DNA of 20,524 bases from Alphaproteobacteria bacterium (GTDB lineage: Bacteria; Pseudomonadota; Alphaproteobacteria; Puniceispirillales; UBA1172): assembly GCA_021296375.1 (NCBI GenBank), contig JAGWAQ010000012.1, positions 1 to 20,524 of the forward strand, written 5' to 3'. The notes under the pieces were generated by a model that did not search any database, was not told the origin of the DNA, and saw only the letters and a list, made by a program, of their open reading frames with translations. Both the position numbers and the translations under genes were made by a program. Numbering within the stretch: the first letter of the stretch is position 1; each line of letters starts with the position of its first letter. Below are positions 1 through 7,649 of the stretch, piece by piece.

Positions 1-119
1 ACGGCAACAAGTATATTCCTGTCTCAGTGACGGAAGACATGCATGGTCACAAGTTTGGTGAATTTGCACCAACCCGCACCTACTACGGTCACGCCGCAGA
101 CAAGAAATCGAAGCGATAG
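1..119 (+). CDS. rpsS: 30S ribosomal protein S19, C-terminal part (cut by window edge)
   Basis: The window opens inside this gene; whole codons begin at base 3 and the TAG stop is at 117-119. The 38 visible residues include GHKFGEFAPTRTYYGHAADK, the typical S19 C-terminal signature. S19 sits in the head of the small subunit, next to S13, and contacts 16S rRNA. Its place directly before rplV is the standard S10-operon order. The N-terminal half lies outside the window, so length and start cannot be judged. Confidence 0.95.
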   Translation, partial: GNKYIPVSVTEDMHGHKFGEFAPTRTYYGHAADKKSKR

Positions 120-128
120 GGTCACATT

Positions 129-506
129 ATGGGTAAACAAGCAAAACCACGCAGCCTGGCCGATAACGAAGCTCGCGCAGTTGTGCGCAACCTTCGCGTC
201 AGCCCGCAAAAACTGAATGAAGTTGCTGGCCTTATTCGCGGTCAGAAGGCAGACAAGGCTTTGGCCACCCTGTCGTTCTCCCGCCGCCGTATCGCCATTG
301 ATGTGAAAAAGGCCCTGCAGTCGGCCATCGCAAACGCTGAAAACAACCATTCGCTCGACGTTGATCGTCTGGTTGTTCGTGAAGCGCATGTCGGTAAAGG
401 TCTGGTGATGAAGCGTTTCCGTGCTCGCGCACGTGGCCGCGGCGCCCGGATCCTGAAGCCATTTGCGCACCTCACCATCGTTGTATCTGAGAAAGAGAGC
501 GCCTAA
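129..506 (+). CDS. rplV: 50S ribosomal protein L22
   Basis: This 125-residue protein binds 23S rRNA. Its long beta-hairpin lines the peptide exit tunnel near the constriction where macrolides bind. The hairpin tip is visible as the basic run KRFRARARGRGARI at about 95-108, followed by HLTIVV near the C-terminus, which is the family signature. The core starts at about residue 12 with EARAVVRNLRVSPQK. A roughly 10-residue N-terminal lead before that core is common in alphaproteobacterial L22. The gene starts 9 bases after rpsS, and its TAA stop shares one base with the rpsC ATG (TAATG at 504-508), suggesting translational coupling. Confidence 0.97.
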   Translation: MGKQAKPRSLADNEARAVVRNLRVSPQKLNEVAGLIRGQKADKALATLSFSRRRIAIDVKKALQSAIANAENNHSLDVDRLVVREAHVGKGLVMKRFRARARGRGARILKPFAHLTIVVSEKESA

Positions 507-1201
507 TGGGACAGAAAATTAAACCAATCGGTTTCCGCCTCGGTATTAACCGCACCTGGGATTCACGCTGGTACGCTGACCGCAATTACGCGACGCTGCT
601 TCATCAGGACCGTGAACTTCGTGAACACCTGATGGAACGCCTGAAGGCCGCTGCCATCAGCCGTGTCGTGATCGAACGTCCCGCTGGCCGTGCCCGCATC
701 ACCATTTACGCCGGTCGTCCCGGCCTGATCATTGGTAAGAAAGGCGCCGATATTGAAACCCTGCGCGCTGACCTGACCAAGCGTGTTGGTTCTGAAGTCA
801 GCCTCAACATTGTTGAAGTGCGGAAGCCTGAAATCGACGCCAAGCTGGTGGCTGAAAGCATCGCCCAGCAGCTCGAACGTCGTGTTGCTTTCCGCCGCGC
901 CATGAAGCGTTCCGTTCAATCCGCCATGCGCCTTGGCGCACTTGGCGTCCGGATCAACTGTGCCGGTCGTCTTGGCGGTGCTGAAATCGCCCGCACCGAA
1001 TGGTATCGCGAAGGCCGCGTGCCGCTTCACACCATGCGTGCTGAAGTCGATTACGGTGAAGCCACTGCCCACACCACTTATGGGGCATGCGGCGTCAAGG
1101 TTTGGGTCTTCAAGGGCGAAGTCATGGTCCAGGATCCAATGGCTCAAGATAAGCGCCTCGCAGAGCAGCAATCCGCTCCTGCTCCGCGCAACGCATCGTA
1201 A
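506..1201 (+). CDS. rpsC: 30S ribosomal protein S3
   Basis: S3 lies in the head of the small subunit at the mRNA entry channel and helps unwind structured mRNA. The 231 residues match the usual length (about 233). A type II KH domain is visible with its GxxG loop as LIIGKKGADIETLR at about 74-87. The C-terminal S3 domain contains RLGGAEIARTEWYREGRVPLHTMRA-type sequence, seen here in two parts from about residue 155 (GRLGGAEIART, then REGRVPLHTMRAEVDYG). The start overlaps the rplV stop by one base, and a GA-rich stretch inside the end of rplV serves as ribosome binding site. A 16-base gap precedes rplP. Confidence 0.98.
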   Translation: MGQKIKPIGFRLGINRTWDSRWYADRNYATLLHQDRELREHLMERLKAAAISRVVIERPAGRARITIYAGRPGLIIGKKGADIETLRADLTKRVGSEVSLNIVEVRKPEIDAKLVAESIAQQLERRVAFRRAMKRSVQSAMRLGALGVRINCAGRLGGAEIARTEWYREGRVPLHTMRAEVDYGEATAHTTYGACGVKVWVFKGEVMVQDPMAQDKRLAEQQSAPAPRNAS

Positions 1202-1217
1202 GTGAGGGGGAGTAGAT

Positions 1218-1631
1218 ATGCTTCAACCAAAACGTACCAAATTCCGCAAAGCGCATAAGGGCCGGATTCACGGCAATGCAAAAGGCGGGACTCAGCTGAA
1301 CTTTGGCGCCTTCGGGCTGAAGGCCACGTCACCGGCTCGCGTGACGGCCCGCCAGATCGAAGCTGCACGTCGTGCGATCACACGTCACCTGCGCCGTGCC
1401 GGCCGAGTCTGGATCCGGGTATTCCCTGATGTGCCGGTCTCATCCAAGCCTGCTGAAGTGCGTATGGGTAAAGGTAAGGGTAACCCTGAATTTTGGGTGG
1501 CTCGCGTCAAGCCTGGTCGCATCATGTTTGAAATTGACGGTGTTGCTGGCGATCTCGCCACCGAAGCGCTGAAACTGGCTTCCGCCAAGCTTCCGCTCGA
1601 CACCCGAGTTGTCCGCCGTCTGGGCGAATAG
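1218..1631 (+). CDS. rplP: 50S ribosomal protein L16
   Basis: L16 binds near the A-site tRNA elbow and is needed for late assembly of the large subunit and peptidyl transfer. The 137-residue product starts MLQPKRTKFRKAHKGR, which is diagnostic. It also has GRVWIRVFPDVPVSSKP at about 62-78 and VRMGKGKGNPEFWVA from residue 81. Arg82 in VRMGKGKGN corresponds to the arginine that is hydroxylated in E. coli L16; whether that happens here is unknown. A strong GGGGGAG ribosome binding site lies about 8 bases before the ATG. rpmC follows after 9 bases. Confidence 0.97.
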   Translation: MLQPKRTKFRKAHKGRIHGNAKGGTQLNFGAFGLKATSPARVTARQIEAARRAITRHLRRAGRVWIRVFPDVPVSSKPAEVRMGKGKGNPEFWVARVKPGRIMFEIDGVAGDLATEALKLASAKLPLDTRVVRRLGE

Positions 1632-1640
1632 GAGTTATTC

Positions 1641-1847
1641 ATGGCAACGGTAAAAGCACAAGATCTGCGCGCGAAGACGCCAGACGAGCTGAAGACCCAG
1701 CTTGTAAGCCTCAAGAAAGAGGCCTATAACCTGCGTTTCCAAGGCGCCACCGGCCAGCTGGAAAACCCAGCCCGGATGCGCACGGTTCGTCGTGAAATCG
1801 CCCGTGTGAAAACGGTATTGGCTGAAAAAGCCACAGCCAGCGCGTAA
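1641..1847 (+). CDS. rpmC: 50S ribosomal protein L29
   Basis: L29 is a small two-helix protein at the exit-tunnel rim, beside L23, where nascent-chain factors such as SRP and trigger factor dock. The 68 residues hold the expected pattern of helix, loop and helix. The family signature MRTVRREIARVKTVL lies at about 46-60, and the N-terminal helix contains ELKTQLVSLKKEAYNLRFQ. An AGGAG ribosome binding site sits about 7 bases before the ATG. The product ends in a short Ala/Ser/Thr tail. Confidence 0.96.
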   Translation: MATVKAQDLRAKTPDELKTQLVSLKKEAYNLRFQGATGQLENPARMRTVRREIARVKTVLAEKATASA

Positions 1848-1860
1848 GGGAGTATAGATT

Positions 1861-2100
1861 ATGCCAAAACGTATCCTTCAAGGTGTAGTCGTAAGCGACA
1901 AGGGCGACAAAACTGTTGTCGTTAAAGTGGAACGTCGCTTGATGCACCCGCTGTACAAAAAGTTCATTTCAAAGTCGAAGAAGTTTTCTGCTCATGATGC
2001 TGAAAACCGCTTCAAGATTGGTGATCGCGTTCGCATCGAAGAATGCCCACCGATCTCTAAGTCAAAATCCTATGCCGTCATCTATGATGACGCCAACTAA
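1861..2100 (+). CDS. rpsQ: 30S ribosomal protein S17
   Basis: S17 is a primary 16S rRNA binder that starts assembly of the 5' domain. The 79-residue product begins with the OB-fold strands MPKRILQGVVVSDKGDKTVV. It carries the S17 signature GDRVRIEECPPISKSKSY at about 54-71. Length is normal (about 80). A GGGAG ribosome binding site precedes the ATG. The gene lies 13 bases after rpmC and 21 bases before rplN, in the standard L16-L29-S17-L14 order. Confidence 0.97.
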   Translation: MPKRILQGVVVSDKGDKTVVVKVERRLMHPLYKKFISKSKKFSAHDAENRFKIGDRVRIEECPPISKSKSYAVIYDDAN

Positions 2101-2121
2101 GGACGAGCGGGAGATTACATT

Positions 2122-2490
2122 ATGATTCAGATGCAGACTAATCTTGATGTTGCTGACAACTCCGGCGCTCGCCGTGTTCAGTGCATCAAGGTCCTTGGTG
2201 GGAGTGGCCGTACCGTGGCCGCCGTTGGCGACGTGATCGTTGTGTCCATCAAAGAAGCTATTCCGCGCGGTCGTGTGAAGAAGGGTGACGTGCATCGCGC
2301 CGTTATCGTTCGCACCGCCAGCGAAATCAAACGCCCAGATGGCACCGTGATCCGTTTTGATCGCAATGCCGCTGTTCTGATTAACCAGTCCAACGAGCCG
2401 ATCGGCACCCGTATCTTCGGGCCTGTCACTCGTGAGCTGCGGTCGCGGAAGTTCATGAAGATTGTTTCGCTCGCACCGGAGGTGCTGTAA
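2122..2490 (+). CDS. rplN: 50S ribosomal protein L14
   Basis: L14 forms bridges to the small subunit and is the docking site of the silencing factor RsfS. The 122 residues match the family length exactly. The start MIQMQTNLDVADNSGARRVQ and the later GRVKKGDVHRAVIVRT at about 50-66 identify it, as does the C-terminal IGTRIFGPVTRELR. The TAA stop overlaps the rplX ATG by one base (TAATG at 2488-2492). The rplX ribosome binding site, GGAGGT, lies inside the last rplN codons. Confidence 0.97.
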   Translation: MIQMQTNLDVADNSGARRVQCIKVLGGSGRTVAAVGDVIVVSIKEAIPRGRVKKGDVHRAVIVRTASEIKRPDGTVIRFDRNAAVLINQSNEPIGTRIFGPVTRELRSRKFMKIVSLAPEVL

Positions 2491-2810
2491 TGGCTGTGAA
2501 GTTCAAAATCAAAAAAGGCGACCAGGTTGTTGTGACCACCGGTCGTGAAAAAGGCAAAACTGGCGAAGTGGTTGAAGTTCGTCGTGCTGAAAGCCGGGTC
2601 CTTGTGCAAGGCGTCAACATGGTGACCAAGCATGTTCGGGCCTCCCAGGCTGGCCCTGGCGGCATCGAGAAGAAAGAAGCCCCACTTCACATTTCTAACG
2701 TCGCCCTGATTGATCCTGACAGCGGGAAAGCCACCCGTGTTGGTTATGAGATGGATAAGGATGGCAACAAAACCCGTGTAGCGCGCCGTTCCGGCAAAGC
2801 TATCGGTTAA
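2490..2810 (+). CDS. rplX: 50S ribosomal protein L24
   Basis: L24 is an assembly-initiator protein of the large subunit that sits beside the exit tunnel. The product has 106 residues. The N-terminal KOW motif is clear as KIKKGDQVVVTTGREKGKTG at about 5-24. It is followed by VLVQGVNMVTKHVRA and the conserved HISNVALIDPDSGKATRVGY region. The start overlaps the end of rplN and has a near-perfect GGAGGT ribosome binding site 7-8 bases upstream. rplE follows after 14 bases. Confidence 0.97.
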   Translation: MAVKFKIKKGDQVVVTTGREKGKTGEVVEVRRAESRVLVQGVNMVTKHVRASQAGPGGIEKKEAPLHISNVALIDPDSGKATRVGYEMDKDGNKTRVARRSGKAIG

Positions 2811-2824
2811 CAAAGGAAGCTGAG

Positions 2825-3367
2825 ATGAAAACGCGTCTAGAAGAGCATTATGCGACGGCTGTTCGACCAGCAATGATGGAAAAGTTCGGGTACACCAACG
2901 AAATGCAGGTGCCCCGTCTTGAGAAAATCGTAATCAACATGGGTGTTGGCGAAGGTGTTCGCGACTCCAAGAAAGTTGATGCGGCGGCTCAGGAACTTTC
3001 TGCCATCACTGGCCAGAAGCCTGTAATTACCCGTGCCAAAAAAGCGGTAGCGGCCTTCAAACTTCGTGAAGGCATGCCGGTTGGTTGCAAAGTCACCCTG
3101 CGCCGTGAGCGTATGTTTGAATTCATGGATCGTCTGGTCAATATTGCCCTGCCACGTGTCCGTGACTTCCGTGGCCTCAACCCGAAGAGCTTTGATGGCC
3201 GTGGCAACTATTCCATGGGTCTTAAAGAGCAGATCGTTTTCCAGGAAGTGGATTACGATAAGGTCGACAGCGTCCGCGGCATGGACATCATCGTGGTGAC
3301 ATCTGCCAAGACTGACGACGAAGCTCGCGAACTCCTTCGCAACTTCCAGTTCCCATTCACAAGCTAA
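2825..3367 (+). CDS. rplE: 50S ribosomal protein L5
   Basis: L5 binds 5S rRNA, forms part of the central protuberance and contacts P-site tRNA. The 180 residues agree with the usual 179. The signature RLEKIVINMGVGEGVRDSKK is at about 31-50. KPVITRAKKAVAAFKLREGM follows at about 65-84, and GNYSMGLKEQIVFQEVDYDK lies in the C-terminal part. An AAGGAAG ribosome binding site precedes the ATG. In E. coli the S8 repressor site lies around this junction; no comparable structure was recognised here by eye. Confidence 0.98.
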   Translation: MKTRLEEHYATAVRPAMMEKFGYTNEMQVPRLEKIVINMGVGEGVRDSKKVDAAAQELSAITGQKPVITRAKKAVAAFKLREGMPVGCKVTLRRERMFEFMDRLVNIALPRVRDFRGLNPKSFDGRGNYSMGLKEQIVFQEVDYDKVDSVRGMDIIVVTSAKTDDEARELLRNFQFPFTS

Positions 3368-3382
3368 GGCGAGGATAGAGTA

Positions 3383-3688
3383 ATGGCTAAAAAAAGCGCT
3401 ATTGATAAGAACCTCAAGCGTGCGAAGACGGTGAGCAGCAATGCCTCCCGCCGCGCTCGCCTTAAGGCAATTGTTATGGATCGGTCGCTGCCGATTGAAG
3501 AACGGTTTCAGGCCAACCTGAAGCTGGCCCAAATGCCACGGAATTCCGCCAAGATCCGTCTGCGTAACCGTTGTCAGGTTACCGGTCGTCCGCGCGGTTA
3601 TTACCGTAAACTGGGTATGTCCCGTATCGCCCTGCGCGATCTGGCCTCATTTGGTCAGGTCCCTGGTGTTGTTAAGTCAAGCTGGTAA
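3383..3688 (+). CDS. rpsN: 30S ribosomal protein S14, zinc-independent type
   Basis: S14 is a late-assembling protein of the small-subunit head. The product has 101 residues, the length of the long zinc-free form. Only one cysteine is present, in the signature RNRCQVTGRPRG at 61-72, so the CxxC zinc ribbon of the short form is absent. The C-terminal SRIALRDLASFGQVPGVVKS is typical. A GAGGAT ribosome binding site lies about 8 bases before the ATG. The gene stands between rplE and rpsH, as in most proteobacteria. Confidence 0.98.
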   Translation: MAKKSAIDKNLKRAKTVSSNASRRARLKAIVMDRSLPIEERFQANLKLAQMPRNSAKIRLRNRCQVTGRPRGYYRKLGMSRIALRDLASFGQVPGVVKSSW

Positions 3689-3706
3689 ACAGGGAGGAGT
3701 AGAAAA

Positions 3707-4105
3707 ATGACGATGAGTGATCCTCTTGGTGATATGCTGACACGCATCCGCAACGGCCAAAGCGCCCGTAAGGATATTGTCAACAGCCCCGCTTCCCGCT
3801 TCCGCAGCAACGTCCTCGACGTGCTGAAGCGTGAAGGTTACATTCGCGATTATTCCAGTGTGGAGGTTCGTCCCGGTATTTCCGAGCTGCACATCCAGCT
3901 GAAGTACCATGATGGCCTGCCGGTTATCTCTGAAATTCACCGTGTGTCCCGTCCGGGTCGCCGGGTGTATTCAAAGATCAAAGACCTGAACCGGGTCTAT
4001 AACGGTCTTGGTATCGCAATTCTTTCAACCCCACGCGGCGTCATGTCTGACCTTGAAGCCCGTGAAGCCAAGGTGGGCGGGGAAATTCTCTGCCACGTAT
4101 TCTAG
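3707..4105 (+). CDS. rpsH: 30S ribosomal protein S8
   Basis: S8 binds helix 21 of 16S rRNA and organises the central domain; in E. coli it also represses the spc operon. The 132-residue product starts MTMSDPLGDMLTRIRNGQ and ends with STPRGVMSDLEAREAKVGGE followed by ILCHVF, both family hallmarks. Two in-frame ATGs stand at 3707 and 3713. The first is preferred because GGGAGGAG lies at good spacing before it. rplF begins 10 bases after the stop. Confidence 0.97.
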   Translation: MTMSDPLGDMLTRIRNGQSARKDIVNSPASRFRSNVLDVLKREGYIRDYSSVEVRPGISELHIQLKYHDGLPVISEIHRVSRPGRRVYSKIKDLNRVYNGLGIAILSTPRGVMSDLEAREAKVGGEILCHVF

Positions 4106-4115
4106 GGAGGCGCGG

Positions 4116-4649
4116 ATGTCACGAGTAGGCGGAAGCCCGATTAAAATCCCGAGTGGTGTTACCCTGAGCCTGGCTGATGGTATTGTTTCGGCCAAAGGCG
4201 CGAAAGGTGAGCTGACCAAGCCCCTGCCGCCACTGGTTGAGATGAACATTGCTGACGACGAAGCGATTGTTAAGCCGATGAACAACACCGGCAAGTCCCG
4301 CGCTCTTTGGGGCACGGCACGCGCCCTGGTCAACAACATGGTGACCGGTGTTTCCACCGGCTTCACCAAGAACCTGACCATTCACGGTGTTGGTTATCGT
4401 GCCGCTGTTCAAGGCAACAAGCTTGCCCTTAACCTTGGGTTCAGTCATCCGGTTGAAATGGAAATTCCTTCGGAAGTGTCCTGTTCAGTCGAAAACAACA
4501 CGCAAGTTAACCTGTCCAGCTTCAACAAAGAAGTCCTTGGCCAGTTCGCAGCTGAAGTTCGCGCCAAGCGTCCACCTGAGCCTTACAAGGGCAAAGGCGT
4601 TCGTTACGAAGGCGAGCAGATCCTGCGTAAAGAAGGCAAGAAGAAGTAG
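4116..4649 (+). CDS. rplF: 50S ribosomal protein L6
   Basis: L6 lies at the base of the factor-binding stalk and near the sarcin-ricin loop. From the ATG at 4116 the product has 177 residues, the same as E. coli L6. It begins MSRVGGSPIKIPSGV, which is characteristic. An open frame continues upstream to 4008 but lies inside rpsH. The 4116 start has GGGAGG about 6 bases before it. The second domain carries the signature RPPEPYKGKGVRYEGE near residues 152-167. The protein ends in a lysine-rich tail, as is usual. Confidence 0.97.
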   Translation: MSRVGGSPIKIPSGVTLSLADGIVSAKGAKGELTKPLPPLVEMNIADDEAIVKPMNNTGKSRALWGTARALVNNMVTGVSTGFTKNLTIHGVGYRAAVQGNKLALNLGFSHPVEMEIPSEVSCSVENNTQVNLSSFNKEVLGQFAAEVRAKRPPEPYKGKGVRYEGEQILRKEGKKK

Positions 4650-4657
4650 AGGCACCT

Positions 4658-5020
4658 ATGATTTCGTCCAAAGAACTCTTTATTCGCCGCCGCAAGCGCA
4701 ACCGTTACGCCCTGTCCCAACGGGCGGGTGGCAAGCTGCGCCTGTCGGTACACCGTACTTCTCAGAACATTTACGCGCAGGTTATTGATGACGCCAAAGG
4801 GGTAACCCTTGTGTCCGCTTCAACCCTCGACAAGGATGTCCGCGACAAGGTCAAGGCCGGGGGCAACATTGCCGCCGCCAGCATGATCGGCGGGATCATT
4901 GCCGAGCGTGCGAAAAAAGCTGGTATTTCGACCGTGGTTTTCGACCGTGGTGGTTACATTTATCATGGCCGCGTCCGTGCATTGGCAGAAGCCGCACGTG
5001 AAGCTGGCCTGGAATTCTAG
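4658..5020 (+). CDS. rplR: 50S ribosomal protein L18
   Basis: L18 binds 5S rRNA together with L5 in the central protuberance. The 120-residue product has the basic N-terminal arm RRRKRNRYALSQ. The fold core follows with RLSVHRTSQNIYAQVIDD. The C-terminus FDRGGYIYHGRVRALAEAAR at about 92-111 is diagnostic. The gene lies 8 bases after rplF, with a GAGG ribosome binding site formed across the rplF stop codon, and 9 bases before rpsE. Confidence 0.97.
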   Translation: MISSKELFIRRRKRNRYALSQRAGGKLRLSVHRTSQNIYAQVIDDAKGVTLVSASTLDKDVRDKVKAGGNIAAASMIGGIIAERAKKAGISTVVFDRGGYIYHGRVRALAEAAREAGLEF

Positions 5021-5029
5021 GAGGTCTTC

Positions 5030-5599
5030 ATGGCTCGTCAAGACAGACAAAATCGCGACAATCAGCGTGAAGAACCTGAACTGATTGATAAACTCGTTGG
5101 CATTAACCGTGTCGCCAAGGTGGTTAAGGGTGGTCGTCGTTTCGGCTTTGCCGCTCTGGTCGTTGTCGGTGACGCAAAAGGCCGCGTCGGGTTTGGTTCC
5201 GGTAAAGCCCGTGAGGTGCCTGAAGCGATCCGCAAGGCTACCGAAGCCGCCAAGCGCAACATGATCCGCGTTCCCCTTCGTGATGGCCGCACCCTGCACC
5301 ATGACATCGAAGGCCATTTCGGCGCCGGTCACGTGGTTCTGCGTTCAGCCCCTGCGGGTACCGGTATCATTGCTGGTGGTCCAATGCGTGCGGTTTTTGA
5401 AACCCTCGGCATTCAGGATATCGTCGCAAAATCCATCGGGACATCCAACCCCCACAACATGATCAAGGCAACTTTTGCCGCTCTTTCCGGTATTCAGGCC
5501 CCGCGCTCTGTTGCCGCCAAGCGGGGCAAGCGGATCGGTGATATTCTCGGCAACCGCCGTGACAAAGACGCTGATCAGGCTGAAAACGCCGAAGCATAG
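5030..5599 (+). CDS. rpsE: 30S ribosomal protein S5
   Basis: S5 helps form the mRNA entry channel and influences decoding accuracy. The 189 residues include the double-stranded-RNA-binding-like N-terminal domain with KVVKGGRRFGFAALVVVGD at about 30-48. GRVGFGSGKAREVPEAIRKA follows, then the C-terminal domain with GPMRAVFETLGIQDIVAKS. The protein runs about 20 residues past the E. coli length, with a charged, probably disordered tail (KDADQAENAEA). Its ribosome binding site, AGGAGGT, is a perfect anti-Shine-Dalgarno match. Confidence 0.98.
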   Translation: MARQDRQNRDNQREEPELIDKLVGINRVAKVVKGGRRFGFAALVVVGDAKGRVGFGSGKAREVPEAIRKATEAAKRNMIRVPLRDGRTLHHDIEGHFGAGHVVLRSAPAGTGIIAGGPMRAVFETLGIQDIVAKSIGTSNPHNMIKATFAALSGIQAPRSVAAKRGKRIGDILGNRRDKDADQAENAEA

Positions 5600-5614
5600 T
5601 AAAGGAAATTAGGT

Positions 5615-5806
5615 ATGGCAGCGAAAGCAACAGTGCGAGTGACCCAAACCGGTAGTCCAATTGGTCGTAAATCTGACCAGAAGGCCACTCTGGTCGGGCT
5701 TGGTCTGAACAAGATCGGCCGGACACGGGATCTCGAAGATACACCATCAATCCGCGGCATGATCAACAAAGTAGCTCACCATGTCCGCGTTGATGAAGCG
5801 CAATAG
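5615..5806 (+). CDS. rpmD: 50S ribosomal protein L30
   Basis: L30 is a small peripheral protein of the large subunit. The 63-residue product has the expected ferredoxin-like pattern: VRVTQTGSPIGRKSDQKATL at about 6-25, then GLGLNKIGRTRDLEDTPSIR and the closing helix GMINKVAHHVRVDE. Length is normal (about 60). It lies between rpsE and rplO, the standard spc position. AAGGAA lies about 10 bases before the ATG. Confidence 0.96.
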   Translation: MAAKATVRVTQTGSPIGRKSDQKATLVGLGLNKIGRTRDLEDTPSIRGMINKVAHHVRVDEAQ

Positions 5807-5826
5807 AGTTTCCGGGAGTATTTGCT

Positions 5827-6309
5827 ATGAAACTCAATGAGATCAAAGACAACAACGGCGCGCGCGCAACCCGCAAGCGTGTCGGTCGTGGTATCGGTTC
5901 CGGTACTGGTAAAACCTCTGGTTCAGGTCACAAAGGTCAGAAGGCGCGTTCAGGCGTGTCCATCTATGGCTTTGAGGGCGGCCAGATGCCTATTCACCGT
6001 CGCCTGCCAAAGCGCGGTTTCAACAACATTTTCCGCAAGCAATATGTCGTCATCAATGTCGGCACCCTGCAGGCGGCTGTTGACAACAAAAAGCTCGACG
6101 CGAAAAAGACCGTTGATGTGGCGGCCCTTCAGGCGGCTGGTCTTGTCACCAAAGCCAAAGACGGTGTTCGTCTGCTCGGCAATGGTGAAATTTCCGCCAA
6201 GCTGACCATCGAAGTTGCCGGCGCTTCGGCTTCCGCGATCGCGGCGGTCGAAAAAGCGGGCGGTTCCGTCACCACCACGGCTCCGGCCAAGGCTAAGGAC
6301 AGCGAATAA
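5827..6309 (+). CDS. rplO: 50S ribosomal protein L15
   Basis: L15 binds 23S rRNA with a long extended N-terminal arm and joins late in assembly. The glycine-rich arm is plain: RVGRGIGSGTGKTSGSGHKG at about 18-37, followed by QKARSGVSIYGFEGGQMP and RRLPKRGFNN. The globular C-terminal domain follows. At 160 residues it exceeds the E. coli protein (144) by a low-complexity Thr/Ala/Lys tail, as often seen in alphaproteobacteria. GGGAG precedes the start, and secY begins 2 bases after the stop. Confidence 0.97.
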   Translation: MKLNEIKDNNGARATRKRVGRGIGSGTGKTSGSGHKGQKARSGVSIYGFEGGQMPIHRRLPKRGFNNIFRKQYVVINVGTLQAAVDNKKLDAKKTVDVAALQAAGLVTKAKDGVRLLGNGEISAKLTIEVAGASASAIAAVEKAGGSVTTTAPAKAKDSE

Positions 6310-6311
6310 TC

Positions 6312-7649
6312 ATGGCACGCACACCTGAAAAGATGGCCCCCAGCATGGGCATGGAAGCTTTCTCGAAGGCATCTGACCTCCAGCAGCGTCTTCTTTTCAC
6401 TGTGCTTGCACTGATTGTGTATCGCCTCGGGACATATATCCCGGTTCCCGGCATTGACCCCACCGCATTGGCTGATATTTTCAGCCGCAATTCCGCCGGT
6501 ATCCTGGGCATGTTTGACATGTTCAGCGGCGGTTCGCTCGGGCGGATGACGATCTTCGCCCTGACGATCATGCCGTATATTACCGCATCGATCATCATGC
6601 AGCTGATGACCGCCATCATCCCGACGCTTGAAGCGTTGAAGAAAGATGGCGAAGCCGGCCGCAAGCAGATCAACCAATACACCCGCTACCTGACGGTTAT
6701 TCTGGCCGCTGTTCAGGGCTACGGCATTTCCGTCGGTCTTGAAGCCGCCAATGGTGTTGTCATTGACCCTGGCATGTTCTTCCGCCTGACGACGGTGATC
6801 ACCCTCCTGGGCGGCACCATGTTCCTGATGTGGCTGGGTGAACAGATCACCGCCCGCGGCGTCGGTAACGGCATCTCCCTGATTATTTTCTCCGGTATTG
6901 TGGCGAACCTTCCTGTTGCTCTTGCGGGCACGTTTGAGCTTGGCAGCACCGGCGCCCTGTCGCCTGTCCTGATCATGTTCCTGATGGTTATGGCCATTGG
7001 CGTCATTGCGCTGATCGTTTTCATCGAACGGTCCCTGCGCCGCATCCTGATCCAGTACCCGAAGCGCCAGATGGGCAACAAGATGTTTGGTGGCGAAGCT
7101 TCACACCTTCCGCTGAAGATCAACGTTCCTGGGGTGATCCCGCCGATTTTCGCGTCATCGCTTCTGCTGATGCCAGTGTCGATCATCAACCTGACGTCAA
7201 GCGCGGATGGTGGCGCCAGCTGGCTGGTGACGCTGAACGCATTGCTTGGGCGCGGCCAGCCGCTTTACCTTGCTGTTTACATCGGGTTGATCGTTTTCTT
7301 CGCGTTTTTCTACACCGCGATTGTGTTTAACCCTGAAGAAACTTCGGAAAACCTTCGTCGTTACGGCGGCTATGTCCCGGGCATTCGTCCTGGCCAGCCG
7401 ACCGCCGATTACCTTGATTACGTGCTGACGCGTCTGACGGTTCTTGGGGCGATCTATCTGTCGGCGGTATGTATTCTGCCGGAAATCCTGATCAGCCAGT
7501 ACAGCGTGCCGTTCTATTTCGGCGGCACCAGCCTGCTGATTGTGGTGACGGTCACGCTCGATACCGTGACCCAGATCCAGTCACATATGATGGCGCATCA
7601 ATACGAAGGCCTTGTGAAGAAATCAAACCTCCGGGGTAAGAAACGATGA
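6312..7649 (+). CDS. secY: Protein translocase subunit SecY
   Basis: SecY is the channel of the Sec translocon and moves unfolded proteins through or into the inner membrane with SecE, SecG and SecA. The 445 residues show ten hydrophobic segments, starting near 25-45 (LLFTVLALIVYRLGTYIPVP). The plug region follows as GILGMFDMFSGGSLGRM at about 63-79. TM2 begins with TIFALTIMPYITASIIMQL. The cytoplasmic loop with NPEETSENLRRYGGYVPGIR, involved in SecA and ribosome contact, lies before TM9. The stop overlaps the adk start (ATGA at 7646-7649). A partial Shine-Dalgarno lies inside the end of rplO. Confidence 0.98.
   Translation: MARTPEKMAPSMGMEAFSKASDLQQRLLFTVLALIVYRLGTYIPVPGIDPTALADIFSRNSAGILGMFDMFSGGSLGRMTIFALTIMPYITASIIMQLMTAIIPTLEALKKDGEAGRKQINQYTRYLTVILAAVQGYGISVGLEAANGVVIDPGMFFRLTTVITLLGGTMFLMWLGEQITARGVGNGISLIIFSGIVANLPVALAGTFELGSTGALSPVLIMFLMVMAIGVIALIVFIERSLRRILIQYPKRQMGNKMFGGEASHLPLKINVPGVIPPIFASSLLLMPVSIINLTSSADGGASWLVTLNALLGRGQPLYLAVYIGLIVFFAFFYTAIVFNPEETSENLRRYGGYVPGIRPGQPTADYLDYVLTRLTVLGAIYLSAVCILPEILISQYSVPFYFGGTSLLIVVTVTLDTVTQIQSHMMAHQYEGLVKKSNLRGKKR

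Noticed and set aside
2780..2850. Search for an S8 repressor site like that of the E. coli spc operon near the rplE start
   Set aside because: No comparable bulged stem could be recognised by eye.
2178..3532. Two 231-codon minus-strand open frames
   Set aside because: They are opposite rplN, rplX, rplE and rpsN, all identified by signatures, and show no family motif.
4008..4115. Longer start for rplF
   Set aside because: The extension lies inside rpsH; the ATG at 4116 has a good ribosome binding site and gives the family length.
4387..4788. Out-of-frame open frame across rplF and rplR
   Set aside because: It overlaps two well-identified ribosomal protein genes and its translation resembles no known protein.
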